This document shows positions 22,515 through 35,645 of a stretch of 64,000 nucleotides of DNA, in pieces. The notes under the pieces are model-generated. The model saw only the letters and a list, made by a program, of their open reading frames with translations, had not been told where the DNA came from and made no database searches. This DNA is from Amaranthus tricolor. Lineage: Eukaryota; Streptophyta; Magnoliopsida; Caryophyllales; Amaranthaceae. The stretch spans positions 20,061,333 through 20,125,332 of the forward strand of contig NC_080058.1 of the NCBI RefSeq assembly GCF_026212465.1, written 5' to 3'. The translations under genes were made by a program, and so were the position numbers. Positions within the stretch are counted from its first letter, which is position 1; every line of letters starts with the position of its first letter.

Positions 22515-24511
22515 CTATGCAGGGTCATGCCCTTTAAAAATTTGCCATTCTTCAAATAAATCTCTATAATCATTAAGGTATATTTCTAACGCATGTCGTT
22601 GACGGGGGTTCAAATCCGCAACCTTAGCAGGTAGTCTTGCCAGTGGAGCGAATCGACTGGGCCATTCATTCAGGAACTGAAAACACAAAAGGATAATGTC
22701 CGTTATTAATTCATTAAAAAAAAATCTGAAAAAAAAATGATAATAAAACTCACGTATTCAGATCTGCTCTGAGAAGGACCAGGACCGGAAGTAGGCCCTT
22801 CGTCCGGGGCTATGTACGGGTGTGAGCACACTTTGAACCAATCAACGTAATTAGGTTCAGCCTCAAAAGGAACAGAAGCCCGACGAAGTCCCTGCTCAAC
22901 AAGGCGGGCACTATAGGGGAACCTACTCCATGCCTCCAATTATACAGCAGAAGAAGGAACGGTCACGTAGTAGGTACCGTGTGCCGGTTGGACAGCCTTG
23001 GCTGGTCTAATAGGAGCGGGAGGAATAGCCTGCACGAACCCAATCTGTTGCAATGTCCGCTCCGGCAAATACACCTCCACAACATCAAAGCACGTGATAC
23101 CCCCGATTACGGTGGTGCGTGGGTGATCATTCAGCAACGCACCAGCAGCAGAATTGTAGGGAGTCCATTCAACCTGCATACAAGCGAAGTTCACAAAAAA
23201 TACTATAAATTGAAAACAACATGCATGACAAAATGTAATGAACAGTACCTGAGTCTCCGTCATTGAATCAAGAACCTTGCGGTAGTCCCTCAACCTGTCC
23301 AGCTCACGACATGGTTTTTTCGGTGTCCACATCTCCGCCCTAGTCATGTTTGGCACATCTTCTCGGCGAGCATGAGGGCGGAAAGCGGGAAAGTACTCAT
23401 AGATCCATGTCTGGAGCAATGTGAGGCATCCAGCAATGGTCTTGCAACCAGCCCTAAATGCCATTCCGAGCTGCCTGTACAAGAACGCCAAGGTCACCGC
23501 ACCCCAGGCCACGTCCTGCTGATCGTCGTTCACGGCAAGTATCGGGTGAGGTCGCATGCCAATTCTGGACTTATCCGCCAACAAGGTAGAGCCGATGACA
23601 GCCATGTAGTACGCTGTCTTCTGGGTATCCATGGCCTGCGACCTATGACACAGCCGCATCAATTCAGCAACAGTTATGCATCCGCCGGTGAATGAACCTT
23701 TACGCCGAAGCTCAGACAGAGGCTCCCCGAACAGATTGGTGATACCAACCTCCCACTCCGCCTCCGAAGGCTCAGCCGGCAGAGAACCTTCAATAGAAAT
23801 ACCCAATATGCGTTGCACGTCGTGCAACATAATCGTCATCTCTCCCCAGGGCATGTGGAAGGTGTTTGTATCCGGCTGCCACCTCTCGACGAACGCAGAT
23901 ATCAAAGCACAATCGATGTGCTAGTGCATAATGACCGGTAGTCGGCCGAGGGAAGTGGCAGGTAGAACATCGTTTAGCGCATCGGACATATCCTTCAGTC
24001 CGATGATGGACTCCACCGGTCTCTTCCTAATACGGCATTCTAGAATCGGAGGCGTACGCTCGGATTCGTCATAAATAAGTTTAGCTATGTGCCCTCCATA
24101 GCTAGGGATCAGTCGCGTATCTGTCGGCCCACCGGGCTGGGGTGATGTCACTAACCAGTCCGTGTCAGTGGACTGTGAGGGCCTGCTCTCCTGTGGCAGC
24201 TGATTATCGACAAAACTACGTCCTGCGCGCTCAGATGCGGCAGAAGAACTCGGGCCGCCCCGGGCAAATCTGTCGTCGGGGCCGCGAACAACAGCCCTGT
24301 CCAATTGGCGACACTCAGTACCTTGGAACTGAACATCATCAGCATCATTATCATCATCACTATAAACCCCCCAACTACTCTGGAGGCTGTCAGCCTGGTC
24401 ATCAATAGGAGTACGCACTTGGTTCAGCGTACTCGACCTTTGGGCCTCACTGTGTCTGACAGCCTTTTCATGCCTAGCCCTCCTAGCAGAACCCGTCACC
24501 CCCCCTCTCAT
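22515..24511 (-). pseudogene. Plant mobile domain (PMD) protein carried by the MULE, two in-frame stops
   Basis: The exons are 24511-23249, 23173-22754 and 22676-22515, with GT-AG introns of 75 and 77 bp, all phase 0, giving 614 codons. The core reads LISAFVERWQPDTNTFHMPW, GEMTIMLHDVQRILGI, and AGCKTIAGCLTLLQTWIYEY, then WTPKKPCRELDRLRDYRK. This is the aminotransferase-like/PMD family known from MAIN, MAIL1 and long PP7-type proteins and from transposons. The last exon encodes 53 residues ending FKGHDPA. Stops interrupt at 23921-23923 (TAG) and 22940-22942 (TAA); each would be Gln before a C-to-T change. The N-terminal 100 residues are polar and low-complexity. It is convergent with the transposase gene and probably transcribed from the right TIR. 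Confidence 0.8.
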
Positions 24512-24910
24512 GCGGGTCCCCTCTAATTAAAGTAGGCCTTGAACTATTACCTCTCAACAAATACCTAAAAAAACCTTTTCCTTTTCCTTGATTACCAGCC
24601 ATTTTCTACAATTTTTACAGTTTTATTCAAAGATAAATAATAATTTAACAACAAAAAAATTAACATACAAATTTACACTAATAATTTATAAAACAACACA
24701 TGAACATATTTATAATAATAAAAAAAATAACAATCACATTAATAATAACATAATTAATTATAATAACATTAACATATATTTAATAAAAAAAATACAATCA
24801 AAATAATAATAAAAATAAAATTAATAATAATAACATTAACAACAATAATAACATACTTCAAAATTTAAATTAATTATTCCTAAATATACCCAAAAAAAAA
24901 AAATTAAAAA
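24512..24910. other. MULE 3' region upstream of the PMD gene
   Basis: Very AT-rich (runs of ATAATAA and AACAATAATAA) and without coding signals. It would be the 5' leader of the PMD gene. Confidence 0.4.
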
Positions 24911-25006
24911 GGGAGGCGCCCAGATCTGGGCGGCTGGACCCCGGTTCAGCCGCCTAATTTTAGGCGGCTGAACCGGGGTCCAGTCGCCCAGATCTGGGCG
25001 CCTCCC
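24911..25006. repeat. 96-bp near-perfect palindrome (hairpin 1)
   Basis: Two 48-bp arms meet at 24958/24959 and differ at one base besides the central T-T. Each arm contains the 16-bp palindrome CGCCCAGATCTGGGCG, or its one-base variant, and GGCTGGACCCCGG / CCGGGGTCCAG. Flanks are A-runs on the left and T-runs on the right, extending the pairing. Confidence 0.93.
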
Positions 25007-25148
25007 TTTCATTTTTTTTTCTTTTGCATTCAAAACAATATATAAAATTTACTAAAAAATATAAAAATTACACATTACAACATACAAATTTACAATAATA
25101 ATTCAAAATTTATATTAATTAATTCTAAATACACGAAAAAAAAAAAAT

Positions 25149-25254
25149 TCAAAGCAGTCGCCCAGATCTGGGCGGCTGTACCCCGGTTCAGGCGCCTAAT
25201 TTTGGGCGCCTGAACCGGGGTCCAGCCGCCCAGATCTGTGCGCCTCGTTTTGAA
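25149..25254. repeat. Second large palindrome (hairpin 2)
   Basis: Same modules in the same order as hairpin 1 (CGCCCAGATCTGGGCGGCTG, then CCCCGGTTCAG, mirrored), centred near 25200, with about six mismatches between arms. It lies about 90 bp inside the right terminal repeat. Confidence 0.9.
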
Positions 25255-25345
25255 ATTTTTTTTTTCTTTTGCAGCTAATTAAATTAAAAATAACTTACCT
25301 CGATTAATAATTTGGGGATTGTACTTAATTTTTGCTCCGAGATTT

Positions 25346-25521
25346 AGCTTTAGTGAGTTGTATTTAGTTGTAGTGAGAATAATTTTAGGTGGAGTGTGGT
25401 ATATATAGGAATTTTACCCTTAATGGCAATGTTGTTAATTTTTTATAAAGTAAGGGTAAAATGGTAATTTACTCAGGGGGGTGGCGATAAAATGAAAAGG
25501 GTGGCGGAATATAAGGATTGG
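25346..25521 (-). repeat. MULE right terminal inverted repeat (TIR C)
   Basis: 176 bp, ending GGCGGAATATAAGGATTGG on the plus strand. It is closer to TIR A at 11524-11699 (about seven differences) than to TIR B. Confidence 0.85.
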
Positions 25522-26026
25522 GTAAAATTAAGTGTCAAAATTTTATTATTTCCCCCACTTACCGACAACGACAAGTTTTCTTATCTTTTATGGGTGGAGC
25601 GGGAAATTTTGATTTACACAGTTATAAAGATAAAGATTCTCACTTTGATATTTAATGAAAATATTTTCAAATTTGTGTTGTTGGTAGAGATGTTGAAATG
25701 TGCTTGACTCCAAAATCTTAATCCGTAACGGAAGTTCGACTCGAAAAATCTAAACTGAAATGGAAGTTCTCCGACTCAAAATATATTTCTTAAATATTTA
25801 TCGAACCGCTTAACAACTGAAAATGAAAAAAAAATTGAACCCGAATTGCGGCTCGTTTGTATAACCGACATTTAACCGTCAACTGAGATTAGACGAACTT
25901 TATAGTGACCAAACCGAGTAATATCCAACCCTGAATCATACATGAAACTGAAATTAACTAAACCCGGACCAATTTTTAATTGAACTGTTGTAAATCTGAA
26001 CCGTTTTTTAATTGCACTATTGTAAA

Positions 26027-26572
26027 TAGTGCTGAACAAAGTTTGGTCTAAACCGCAAACAAATTCGGACCAAACCGTAATTTTTATATTTTGTCTGGTC
26101 TACAGTCTAAACGATCTGGTCTGGAATTTTTTTTTATTTCAACAAAAAATTACAATTTACAATTTGTTCCCGGTGTTTTTATTTTTCAGACCAAACCAGA
26201 CCGCAAACCGGACTACGATAGAAAATTTTAATTTTTTTATAAAATAATTGGTTGTTACCTAGGTATTTCGAGATGCATTTATTTTTATATAGTAATATAT
26301 TTTTGAATTATGTTGATGCAATCAATTAATTAAAAATTATTATATTTGATAATTATAGGTGAGAAATATTTGCATAAACACATATATTAATTTGGAAAAA
26401 AAATAAAAATAAAAAACCGCAGACCAGACCGGACCAGACTGTCGTAGAACGGCTTGGTTCGTTTGGTGATTTGAACTGTCCGGTCCGATATGAAAAATTT
26501 TCGGACTAAAATTTTTGATTTGGTCTTATTTAAGTGTCAGACCAGATAAAAAACGGGCCTTGTGCACTCCTA
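26027..26572. mobile_element. hAT-type MITE with 8-bp target duplication
   Basis: Ends TAGTGCTGAACAAAG and, reverse complemented, TTAGGAGTGCACAAGG. Flanks ATTGTAAA (26019-26026) and ATTATAAA (26573-26580) differ by one base. The 546-bp interior is full of GGTCTGGTC / GACCAGACC motifs in both orientations and has no transposase. Confidence 0.65.
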
Positions 26573-26602
26573 ATTATAAATTTGAATTGATGTGAAACTC
26601 TA

Positions 26603-26603
26603 A

Positions 26604-26653
<50 letters not shown>
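26603..26653. repeat. (AAT)n microsatellite
   Basis: About 16 uninterrupted units directly downstream of the hAT MITE. Confidence 0.92.
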
Positions 26654-26655
<2 letters not shown>

Positions 26656-27148
26656 TTAATTAATTTTAGTTTATAAAATAACTTCAGAAAATTTTTTAAA
26701 AATTTAAGATATCAAATGATGAATGATTGAATACTATATTCTAGTATTACAACATTGTAAACAACTTTATGAATAAAATAACAAAGATTCTTAACCAAAT
26801 TAACATCAATATAAATCAATAAGCACCTTATAAAAATCCTGATATCTTAGTAATATGTTGAACTGCATCAAGATAAAAACTTATGTCTTTCATCAACAAT
26901 TCAATTATGAGTTATCTTGCTATCCATCCCTTTTTCTATAAAGAACTCTTAGCTGTTATTTTGTTTCCCAAAAATGTGAGACTTTTTTTTTGTTGCAATT
27001 TTGCTCTTCTATAAAGGGGACCACTTGACTTTCACTTTGTTCCACCAATAATATGGGATAAAAACTATTTTTCTAACTCTTCTCCCTTTTCTTTTATAAG
27101 AAAGCACTTAGCTTTCACTATGTTCCACCAACAATAAAGGATAAAAAT

Positions 27149-27366
27149 GTTAAAAGGTAAGGAGAATATAAGGAGAAGAGTAGTATAAGAGATAAACTTA
27201 TATCAGTTTCTCTTGTATTTCATTATCTGTTGTGTCACAATACTACACAACCTTGCACATATATATTGCACAAGGAACATGAAAAGGAACAAATGTAGTA
27301 CTATAGGAAATGATAGATGAATCCACATTTCAATGCATTCATTGTGTGGTTACATCAATCACAACA
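27149..27366 (-). repeat. Copia 2 3' LTR
   Basis: 218 bp from TGTTAAAAGGTAAGGAG to ATCACAACA. It shares only end motifs with copia 1 LTRs. Its partner is not in the window, so the left boundary is inferred from TG and from the copia 1 layout. Confidence 0.7.
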
Positions 27367-27524
27367 CTCCCCCTTGAATGCATTACATATATGTGGAAAT
27401 TTTATTATGACATTCATAATCCTAAAACTGTCTCATTAAAAACCTTTATCAAGAAAAACCCAGTGGGAAAAAAAAACTGATTAAAGGAAAAAAGAGTACA
27501 GTGAGCATATTTCTCCCCCTGAAG

Positions 27525-29164
27525 TTAACATATGTCTCGAAATCGGCACATCCCAATCTTGCGTACCAAATACTCGAATTGCTTTGACGGGAGTGACTTT
27601 GTGAATAAATCAGCGGGGTTTTCACATGATTGAATTTCTTGGACTTTCATCTTTTTATCTCTCTGTAGATCATGTGCGAAGAATAATTTTGGTGACAAGT
27701 GTTTTGTTCTGTCTCCTTTAATGTATCCTTCTCTGACTTGGTTGATACATGCATCATTATCTTCATAAACTGTAGTTGGTGCCCTAGTTGTATCGTTTAA
27801 GCCACAATCCTTTTGGAGTTGGCCGATCATGGACCTCAACCATACACACTCTCGGCTGGCTTCATATAAAGCTATCAGTTCTGCATGATTTGAGGATGTA
27901 GCCGTTAGAGTTTGTTTTGTTGATTTCCAAGATATTATGGTTCCTGCATATGTAAATACATATCCAGTTTGTGACTTGGCCGTATGTGGATCAGATAGAT
28001 ACCCTGTATCAGCATACCCAGTGAGTATGGCATCATTTCCTGACTGGAAAAATAATCCAAGGTCTATAGTTCCCTTTAGGTATCGAAACAGATGTTTTAT
28101 CCCATTCCAATGTCTTTCTGTTGGTGCATTGCTATACTTAGCTAATAAATTTATAGAAAATGCTATATCAGGTCTTGTATTATTTGCTAAGTACATTAAA
28201 GCACCAATGACACTCAAGTGTGGCACTTCCGGGCCTAAAATTTCTTCGTCTTCTTCTTGTGGGCGGAATGAGTCATCTTTTCTATTTAGTGATCGTACCA
28301 CCATTGGGTAACTTAGTGGATGAGCCTTGTCCATGTAAAATCGTTTCAAAACTTTCTCAGTATAATTGCTCTGATGGACAAATATTCCACTTTTCAAATG
28401 TTCAATTTGTAGACCAAGACAGAATTTAGTTTTTCCTAAATCCTTCATCTCAAATTCTCTCATCAAATATTTAGCTGTTATCTCAATTTCTCTTGGGGTT
28501 CCAATTAGATTTAAGTCATCTACATACACAGCAATTATTATGAAATCGACTTGAGATCGTTTGATGAATACACATAGGCTAATTTGGTTCTTTTTAAATC
28601 CTGCTTTCATAAGATATTCACTCAAACGATTATACCACATTCGCCCAGATTGCTTTAACCCATACAATGATATCTTTAATTTTATAGAAAACATTTCTCT
28701 GGGTACATTTTTTATTGGTAAGTTTAGCCCTTTAGGGACCTTCATATAGATGTCTGTGTCGAGTGACCCATATAAATACGCAGTTACGACATCCATCAAT
28801 CTCATGTATAAGGATTGAGAAACCGTTAAACTTACCAAAAATCTGAGTGTGGTTGCATCAACTACTGGGGAATATGTTTCCTCACAATCAACTCCTGGCA
28901 TTTGAGAAAAACCTTGAGCTACAAGTTTTGCCTTGTATCTAACGATTTCATTTTTCTCATTTCTTTTTCTTACAAATACCCATTTGAAGCCTACTGGTTT
29001 TATGCCTTTTGGAGTTTGTAAAATTTGCCCAAAAACTTCTCTTTTTTCTAATGATTTTAATTCTGCCTCAATTGCTTCTTTCCATCTTGGCCAATCAGGT
29101 CTTTTTCTGCTTTCATTTATTGATATTGGCTCAAGATCATTTTCATCATTTATTATTTCAATAG
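27525..29164 (-). pseudogene. Copia 2 reverse transcriptase-RNase H
   Basis: From 28901 to the stop at 27525 the frame is open for 458 residues: ATTLRFLVSL, MDVVTAYLYGSLDTDIY, the catalytic AVYVDDLNLIG, the MKDLGKTKFCLGLQIEH block, then RNase H residues (TGYADTGYLSD, SSNHAELIALYEASRECVWL, YEDNDACI, GDRTKH). The same frame extends upstream to about 29170 (KAKLVAQGFSQ) and is then separated from the integrase frame by a shift near 29200. The RT-RNase H part looks enzymatically complete, but the polyprotein it belongs to is split by insertions. Confidence 0.85.
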
Positions 29165-29773
29165 CTACGAAATAAGCAAAGGATTCATTTGGATGATCCC
29201 TTTTCGATTCCCTTTTTTCTTGGAGAAAATATAATTCATTGAGATTTCATAGTTTTCATCCTTTTCATTATCGGAAATGTCTTGATTTTCTCCTTTATTT
29301 TCATTTTCATTTTGAATATTATTTGGTGCACCTTCTAGTTTTCTCAATTTTCTTGGTTTTAAATCTTTTGAACCAAGTGGCCTTCCACGCTTTCTTTGCA
29401 CAAAAATTTGATCACTTTTTGCTTTTTCATCAAGAATTTCTATTCGAGCTGGAGTATTTGCTGGTGGTATATGTGATTTTATACCTCTCTTAGTATCTGT
29501 GAATGCATCAGGTAATTGGTTAGCTACACTTTGAAGGTGAACAATTCGTTGTATTTCTTGTTCACATGATTTTGTTTTTTGGTCCAAATATTCTAAATGT
29601 GTTGCTTTCCAAAAAAGTTCCATATTTCTTTTCTGTAAGTCCACATTCTCTCCCCCTAAGGATGGGAATATTGTCTCATTAAAATGGCAATCAACAAATC
29701 TAGCTTGAAATTGATCACCAGTTAATGGTTCAAGATATCGAATGATTGATGGAGATTCAAAACCGACATATAT
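29165..29773 (-). pseudogene. Copia 2 integrase C-terminal part
   Basis: Reads YVGFESPSIIRYLEPLTGDQ, VDCHFNETIFPSLGGEN and KRGRPLGSKDLKPRK, the C-terminal integrase domain and basic tail. It is cut at 29774 by the chromovirus LTR and resumes at 42500. Confidence 0.85.
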
Positions 29774-32386
<2,613 letters not shown>

Positions 32387-32397
32387 GACTACCCCCC
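32387..32397 (-). other. Chromovirus polypurine tract
   Basis: Minus-strand AAGGGGGGTAGTC abuts the 3' LTR. A near copy, ACCCCCCTTAAGAAGTTACG, recurs at 32534-32553. Confidence 0.65.
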
Positions 32398-32549
32398 TTA
32401 AAAGAAGTTACGTCCTCGTAACTTGCATGGCAACGGAAAACGTAGATCACATATGTTATCATAACAACACTTTGCAAAACAAAACTACCAACCAAAGTCT
32501 TAGCATTTTTCGCGCGAAATTCCTATTGCCCTCTACCCCCCTTAAGAAG

Positions 32550-33461
32550 TTACGTCCCCGTAACGCTACTGACCTGAAAAAGGTGAGGGTACTTTTCTCG
32601 CATAGCGTCTTCTGTTTCCCAAGTAGCCGCTTCACGCTCGTGATTTGACCACAGGACTTTTACCATAGGTATATCCTTCCTTCGAGTACTACGGACCTTC
32701 TTGTCCAAGATTCGAACCGGTTGCTCAGGGTAAGACAAAGATGTATCCAAATCTAAAGGTTCGGGATCTAGTACATGGTTGGCTGCGGCATGATACCGCT
32801 TTAGTTGAGACACATGAAATACATCATGTACCTTCTCTAAAGAGTTTGGAAGAGCTAACCGATAAGCCACTTTACCCACACGTTCCAAAACTTCATATGG
32901 CCCTATGAGTCAAGGGCTCAACTTTCCACGAGCACCAAAACGTACTACTCCGCGCATGGGTGATACACGAAGTAATATCTGTTCTCCCACGGTGAACTCC
33001 TCTGGCCGTTGTTTCAAATCAGCATACGACTTTTGGCGATCCTATGCCGCTTTCAAACGATCCCTTACCAATCTTACCTTCTCAGTCATTTGAAACAACA
33101 ATTCAGGTCCCAAGGTCACCGCTTCAGTGAAATCGTCCCAATAAACCGGGCTACGACAACGACGCCCATACAAAGCCTCGAATGGGGCCATCTGTATAGA
33201 AGCTTGATAACTGTTGTTGTAAGAAAACTCAACTAGATCCAAGTGTTCATCCCATGACCCTTGCCACTCCATGGCAATAGCGCGTAACATATCTTCCAAT
33301 ATCTGATTTGTTCGTTCTGTCTGTCCATCCGTCTGCGGATGAAACGACGTACTATAGAGCAACGTTGTACCCATTGCCTGTTGCAAGGTTTGCCAAAACT
33401 GTGACAGATATCGTGTGTCTCTATCGGACACGATAGTATGGGGCACACCGTGGTATCGCAC
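32550..33461 (-). pseudogene. Chromovirus integrase core C-terminal half and chromodomain
   Basis: 33461-33042 holds the second catalytic Asp (IVSDRDTRYLSQFW) and the Glu (TDGQTERTNQILEDML), then EFSYNNSYQASIQMAPFEAL. 32888-32550 holds HVSQLKRYHA and a chromodomain (PVRILDKKVRSTRRKDIPMV, VLWSNHEREAATWETED). Two in-frame stops (about 33043, TAG; about 32908, TGA) separate the pieces without any frame change. The chromodomain would direct insertion to particular chromatin. Confidence 0.88.
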
Positions 33462-33479
33462 TACATACTTAATGTAAGC

Positions 33480-33815
33480 TCAAGCCAATTGTTCCATTTC
33501 CCACCGACAGTTCATAGGGATGAAACGTGCTGATTTAGTCAAACGATCAACTATAACCCATAACGCATCATTACCTGCTTTCGTTCGAGGTAAACCCACA
33601 ATGAAATCCATAGAGATATCATCCCACTTCCATACCGGTATCTCTAACGGTTGTAATAACCCTCCTGGTCTCTTATGCTCACTTTTAACCTTTTGACAGG
33701 TTAGGCAGCGTGAGACATACTCTGCAATATCCTTCTTCATCCCAGACCACCAAAACATTAATTTGAGATCTTGGTACATTTTGTCACCACCCGATGGACG
33801 GAAAATTTCGTACAA
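33480..33815 (-). pseudogene. Chromovirus integrase zinc finger and first catalytic Asp
   Basis: Reads [40 protein letters not shown] and the catalytic block [20 protein letters not shown]. The upstream finger His residues lie in the previous frame ([11 protein letters not shown]), so one base was lost near 33795. A TGA at about 33478 ends the piece before IKYVVRYHGVPHTIVSD. Confidence 0.87.
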
Positions 33816-35341
33816 TGCGCTTCATCCAGGATACGTTCCTTCAAAGATTCCTCCCCCGTCGGTAAACACCAACGACCCTTGAACCTCAAGCTTCCATCTT
33901 CATGGACAAGGAATCCCTCTGCTGTTCCTTCCCGTGCTTGCTCCTTTATCTTCAAGAGTTTTGGGTCTTTATCCTGGGAATTCAAGATTTCCTCAAAGAA
34001 CGAAGGTCGAATAGCCAAGGCATTCAGACATCCCTGTAGTTCACCTTTACGTACCACTTCCAAGTTCAGTCTAGCAAAATCCCGATGCAACTCTTCAACT
34101 CTGCCCAAGGCAGACAGTGAGTGACTAGACTTCCTACTCAAAGCATCGGCCACCAAGTTCGCTCGCCCCTCATGATATATGAACTCCAGGTCATAATCTG
34201 TCATCAACTCTAACCACCGACGTTGTCGCATGTTTAAGTCAGGTTGTGTATAGAGATATTTCAGACTCTGATGATCCGTGTAAATCCTACACTTAACGCC
34301 ATACAAGTAATGCCGCCATATCTTGAGAGCGAATACTATAGCGGCTAACTCCAGACCATGGGTCGGATAATTAACTTCATGTACTTTCAGTTGTCGTGAC
34401 GCGTAAGCAATCACCTTACGGTTCTGCATCAGAACACAACCCAATCCTTTCTTCGATGCGTCACTGTAAACAGTATAATCCAACTTAGGGTCAGGTAGAG
34501 TAAGAACAGGGGCCGTAGTTAACTTTTCCTTCAAAGTCATGAAGGCCTGTTCGCATTCATCAGTCCATTCGAACTTCTTCTCTTTCTTCATTAATGAGGT
34601 CATGGGCCGAGCAATACGCGAGAAATCCTTAACAAAACGACGGTAATACCCGGCCAAACCTAGGAAACTTCGTACCTCGGTGACGCTCTTGGGTGACGAC
34701 CAACTTCGAACTGTCTCCACCTTTACCGGATCCACTGAAATACCTTCCTTAGAGACAAAATGACCCAAAAATGATACCTTGTCCAACCAAAATTCACACT
34801 TTGACAGTTTCGCGTATAACTTGTTTTCTCGCAGGGTTTGCAGGACAAATCGTAGATGTTCCTGATGTTCATCCCGGTCCTTCGAATAGACCAATATGTC
34901 ATCAATAAAGATAACGACGAATTTATCCAAGTACGCACTAAACACTTGGTTCATTAAGCACATGAATGCAACCGGAGCATTTGTCAACCCAAACGGCATC
35001 ACTGTGAACTCATAATGTCCATAACGTGTTCTGAAAGCGGTTTTATGTATATCCCCTTCAGCTATTCTTAGCTGATGATAACCCGATCTTAAGTCAATCT
35101 TTGAAAAGATCCCGGCTCCTCTCAATTGGTCAAATAAGTCATCTATCCGGGGAAACGGGTATTTATTCTTTACTGTAACCTTACTTAACTCTCTGTAGTC
35201 AATGCATAACCTCAAACTACCATCTTTCTTTCTCACAAACAGAACTGGAGCGCCCCAAGGTGAAACACTAGGTCGAATATAACCCTTATCCAACAATTCT
35301 TCAAGCTGAGACTTTAATTCCTCCATCTCCTTTGGAGCCAT
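33816..35341 (-). pseudogene. Chromovirus reverse transcriptase-RNase H
   Basis: Open from [20 protein letters not shown] through RT motifs [49 protein letters not shown] and the catalytic [11 protein letters not shown], a connection domain ([19 protein letters not shown]), and RNase H with Asp, Glu, Asp, Asp in [30 protein letters not shown] and VADALSRK. All catalytic residues are present. It is separated from gag by stops and a +1 shift (35342-35645). Confidence 0.9.
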
Positions 35342-35645
35342 ACGGTAAGGGGCCTTAGAAATCGGTCAAGTCCCCGGTACCAAGTCAATCGTGAAGTCAA
35401 TTTCCCGTTGAGGTGGCATTCCGGGAATCTCGTCAGGAAAAACATCCAAAAAATTCATTCACTACAGCAATATCCTTGGGATCCTCCTCTTCCTTTTCCC
35501 CCTAGCTGATATGACATAAGTACAAAGGGTGTCCTTGCCTCATAAGCCTTTGCAACTCTGAGGTCGACACCAAATTCGTCCTAGGCCCCTTGGGAAACTT
35601 CCTATATCTAACGCTTTCCCCTCGTGGTCCTTCCAATAAAAATCT
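35342..35645 (-). pseudogene. Chromovirus protease-RT linker, frame lesions
   Basis: Contains TAG at 35646-35648, a second TAG near 35502, one extra T in a T-run (about 35449-35454) that shifts VNEFLDVFPDEIPGMPP-type sequence, and TGA near 35368 before [11 protein letters not shown]. Without these the polyprotein would read through from gag to RT. Confidence 0.75.

Larger units (their letters stand above)
18884..25521 (+). mobile_element. Mutator-like element carrying transposase-OTU and PMD genes
   Basis: 6.6 kb. The left end (18884-about 18985, GGGAGTCGCTAAATTTCGCC) and the right end (25346-25521) are inverted repeats sharing CGCCACCC, TTTTCATTTTATCGCC and CACCCCCCT, more diverged from each other than the right end is from TIR A. 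The interior has a plus-strand transposase-OTU gene (19593-22393), a convergent PMD gene (22515-24511) and GC-rich hairpins near the ends. The arrangement of two convergent genes read inward from long TIRs parallels MuDR. The frames carry lesions, so this copy is probably not autonomous. Confidence 0.8.
25522..27148. other. Non-coding spacer
   Basis: Holds the hAT MITE (26027-26572) and an (AAT)n tract (26603-26653). The rest is AT-rich with scattered CCGAACC/ACCGAC-type motifs at 25740-26010. No gene supported. Confidence 0.45.

Noticed and set aside
24836..25033. 65-residue frame (RRPDLGDWTPVQPPKI)
   Set aside because: It is the translation of the 24911-25006 palindrome; the mirrored peptide pattern comes from DNA symmetry, not from a gene.
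11524..25521. A single 14-kb MULE bounded by TIR A and TIR C
   Set aside because: The closest TIR pair, but the flanks (TTGTTAAAC and GTAAAATTA) do not match, while A and B flanks do; treated instead as evidence of rearrangement.
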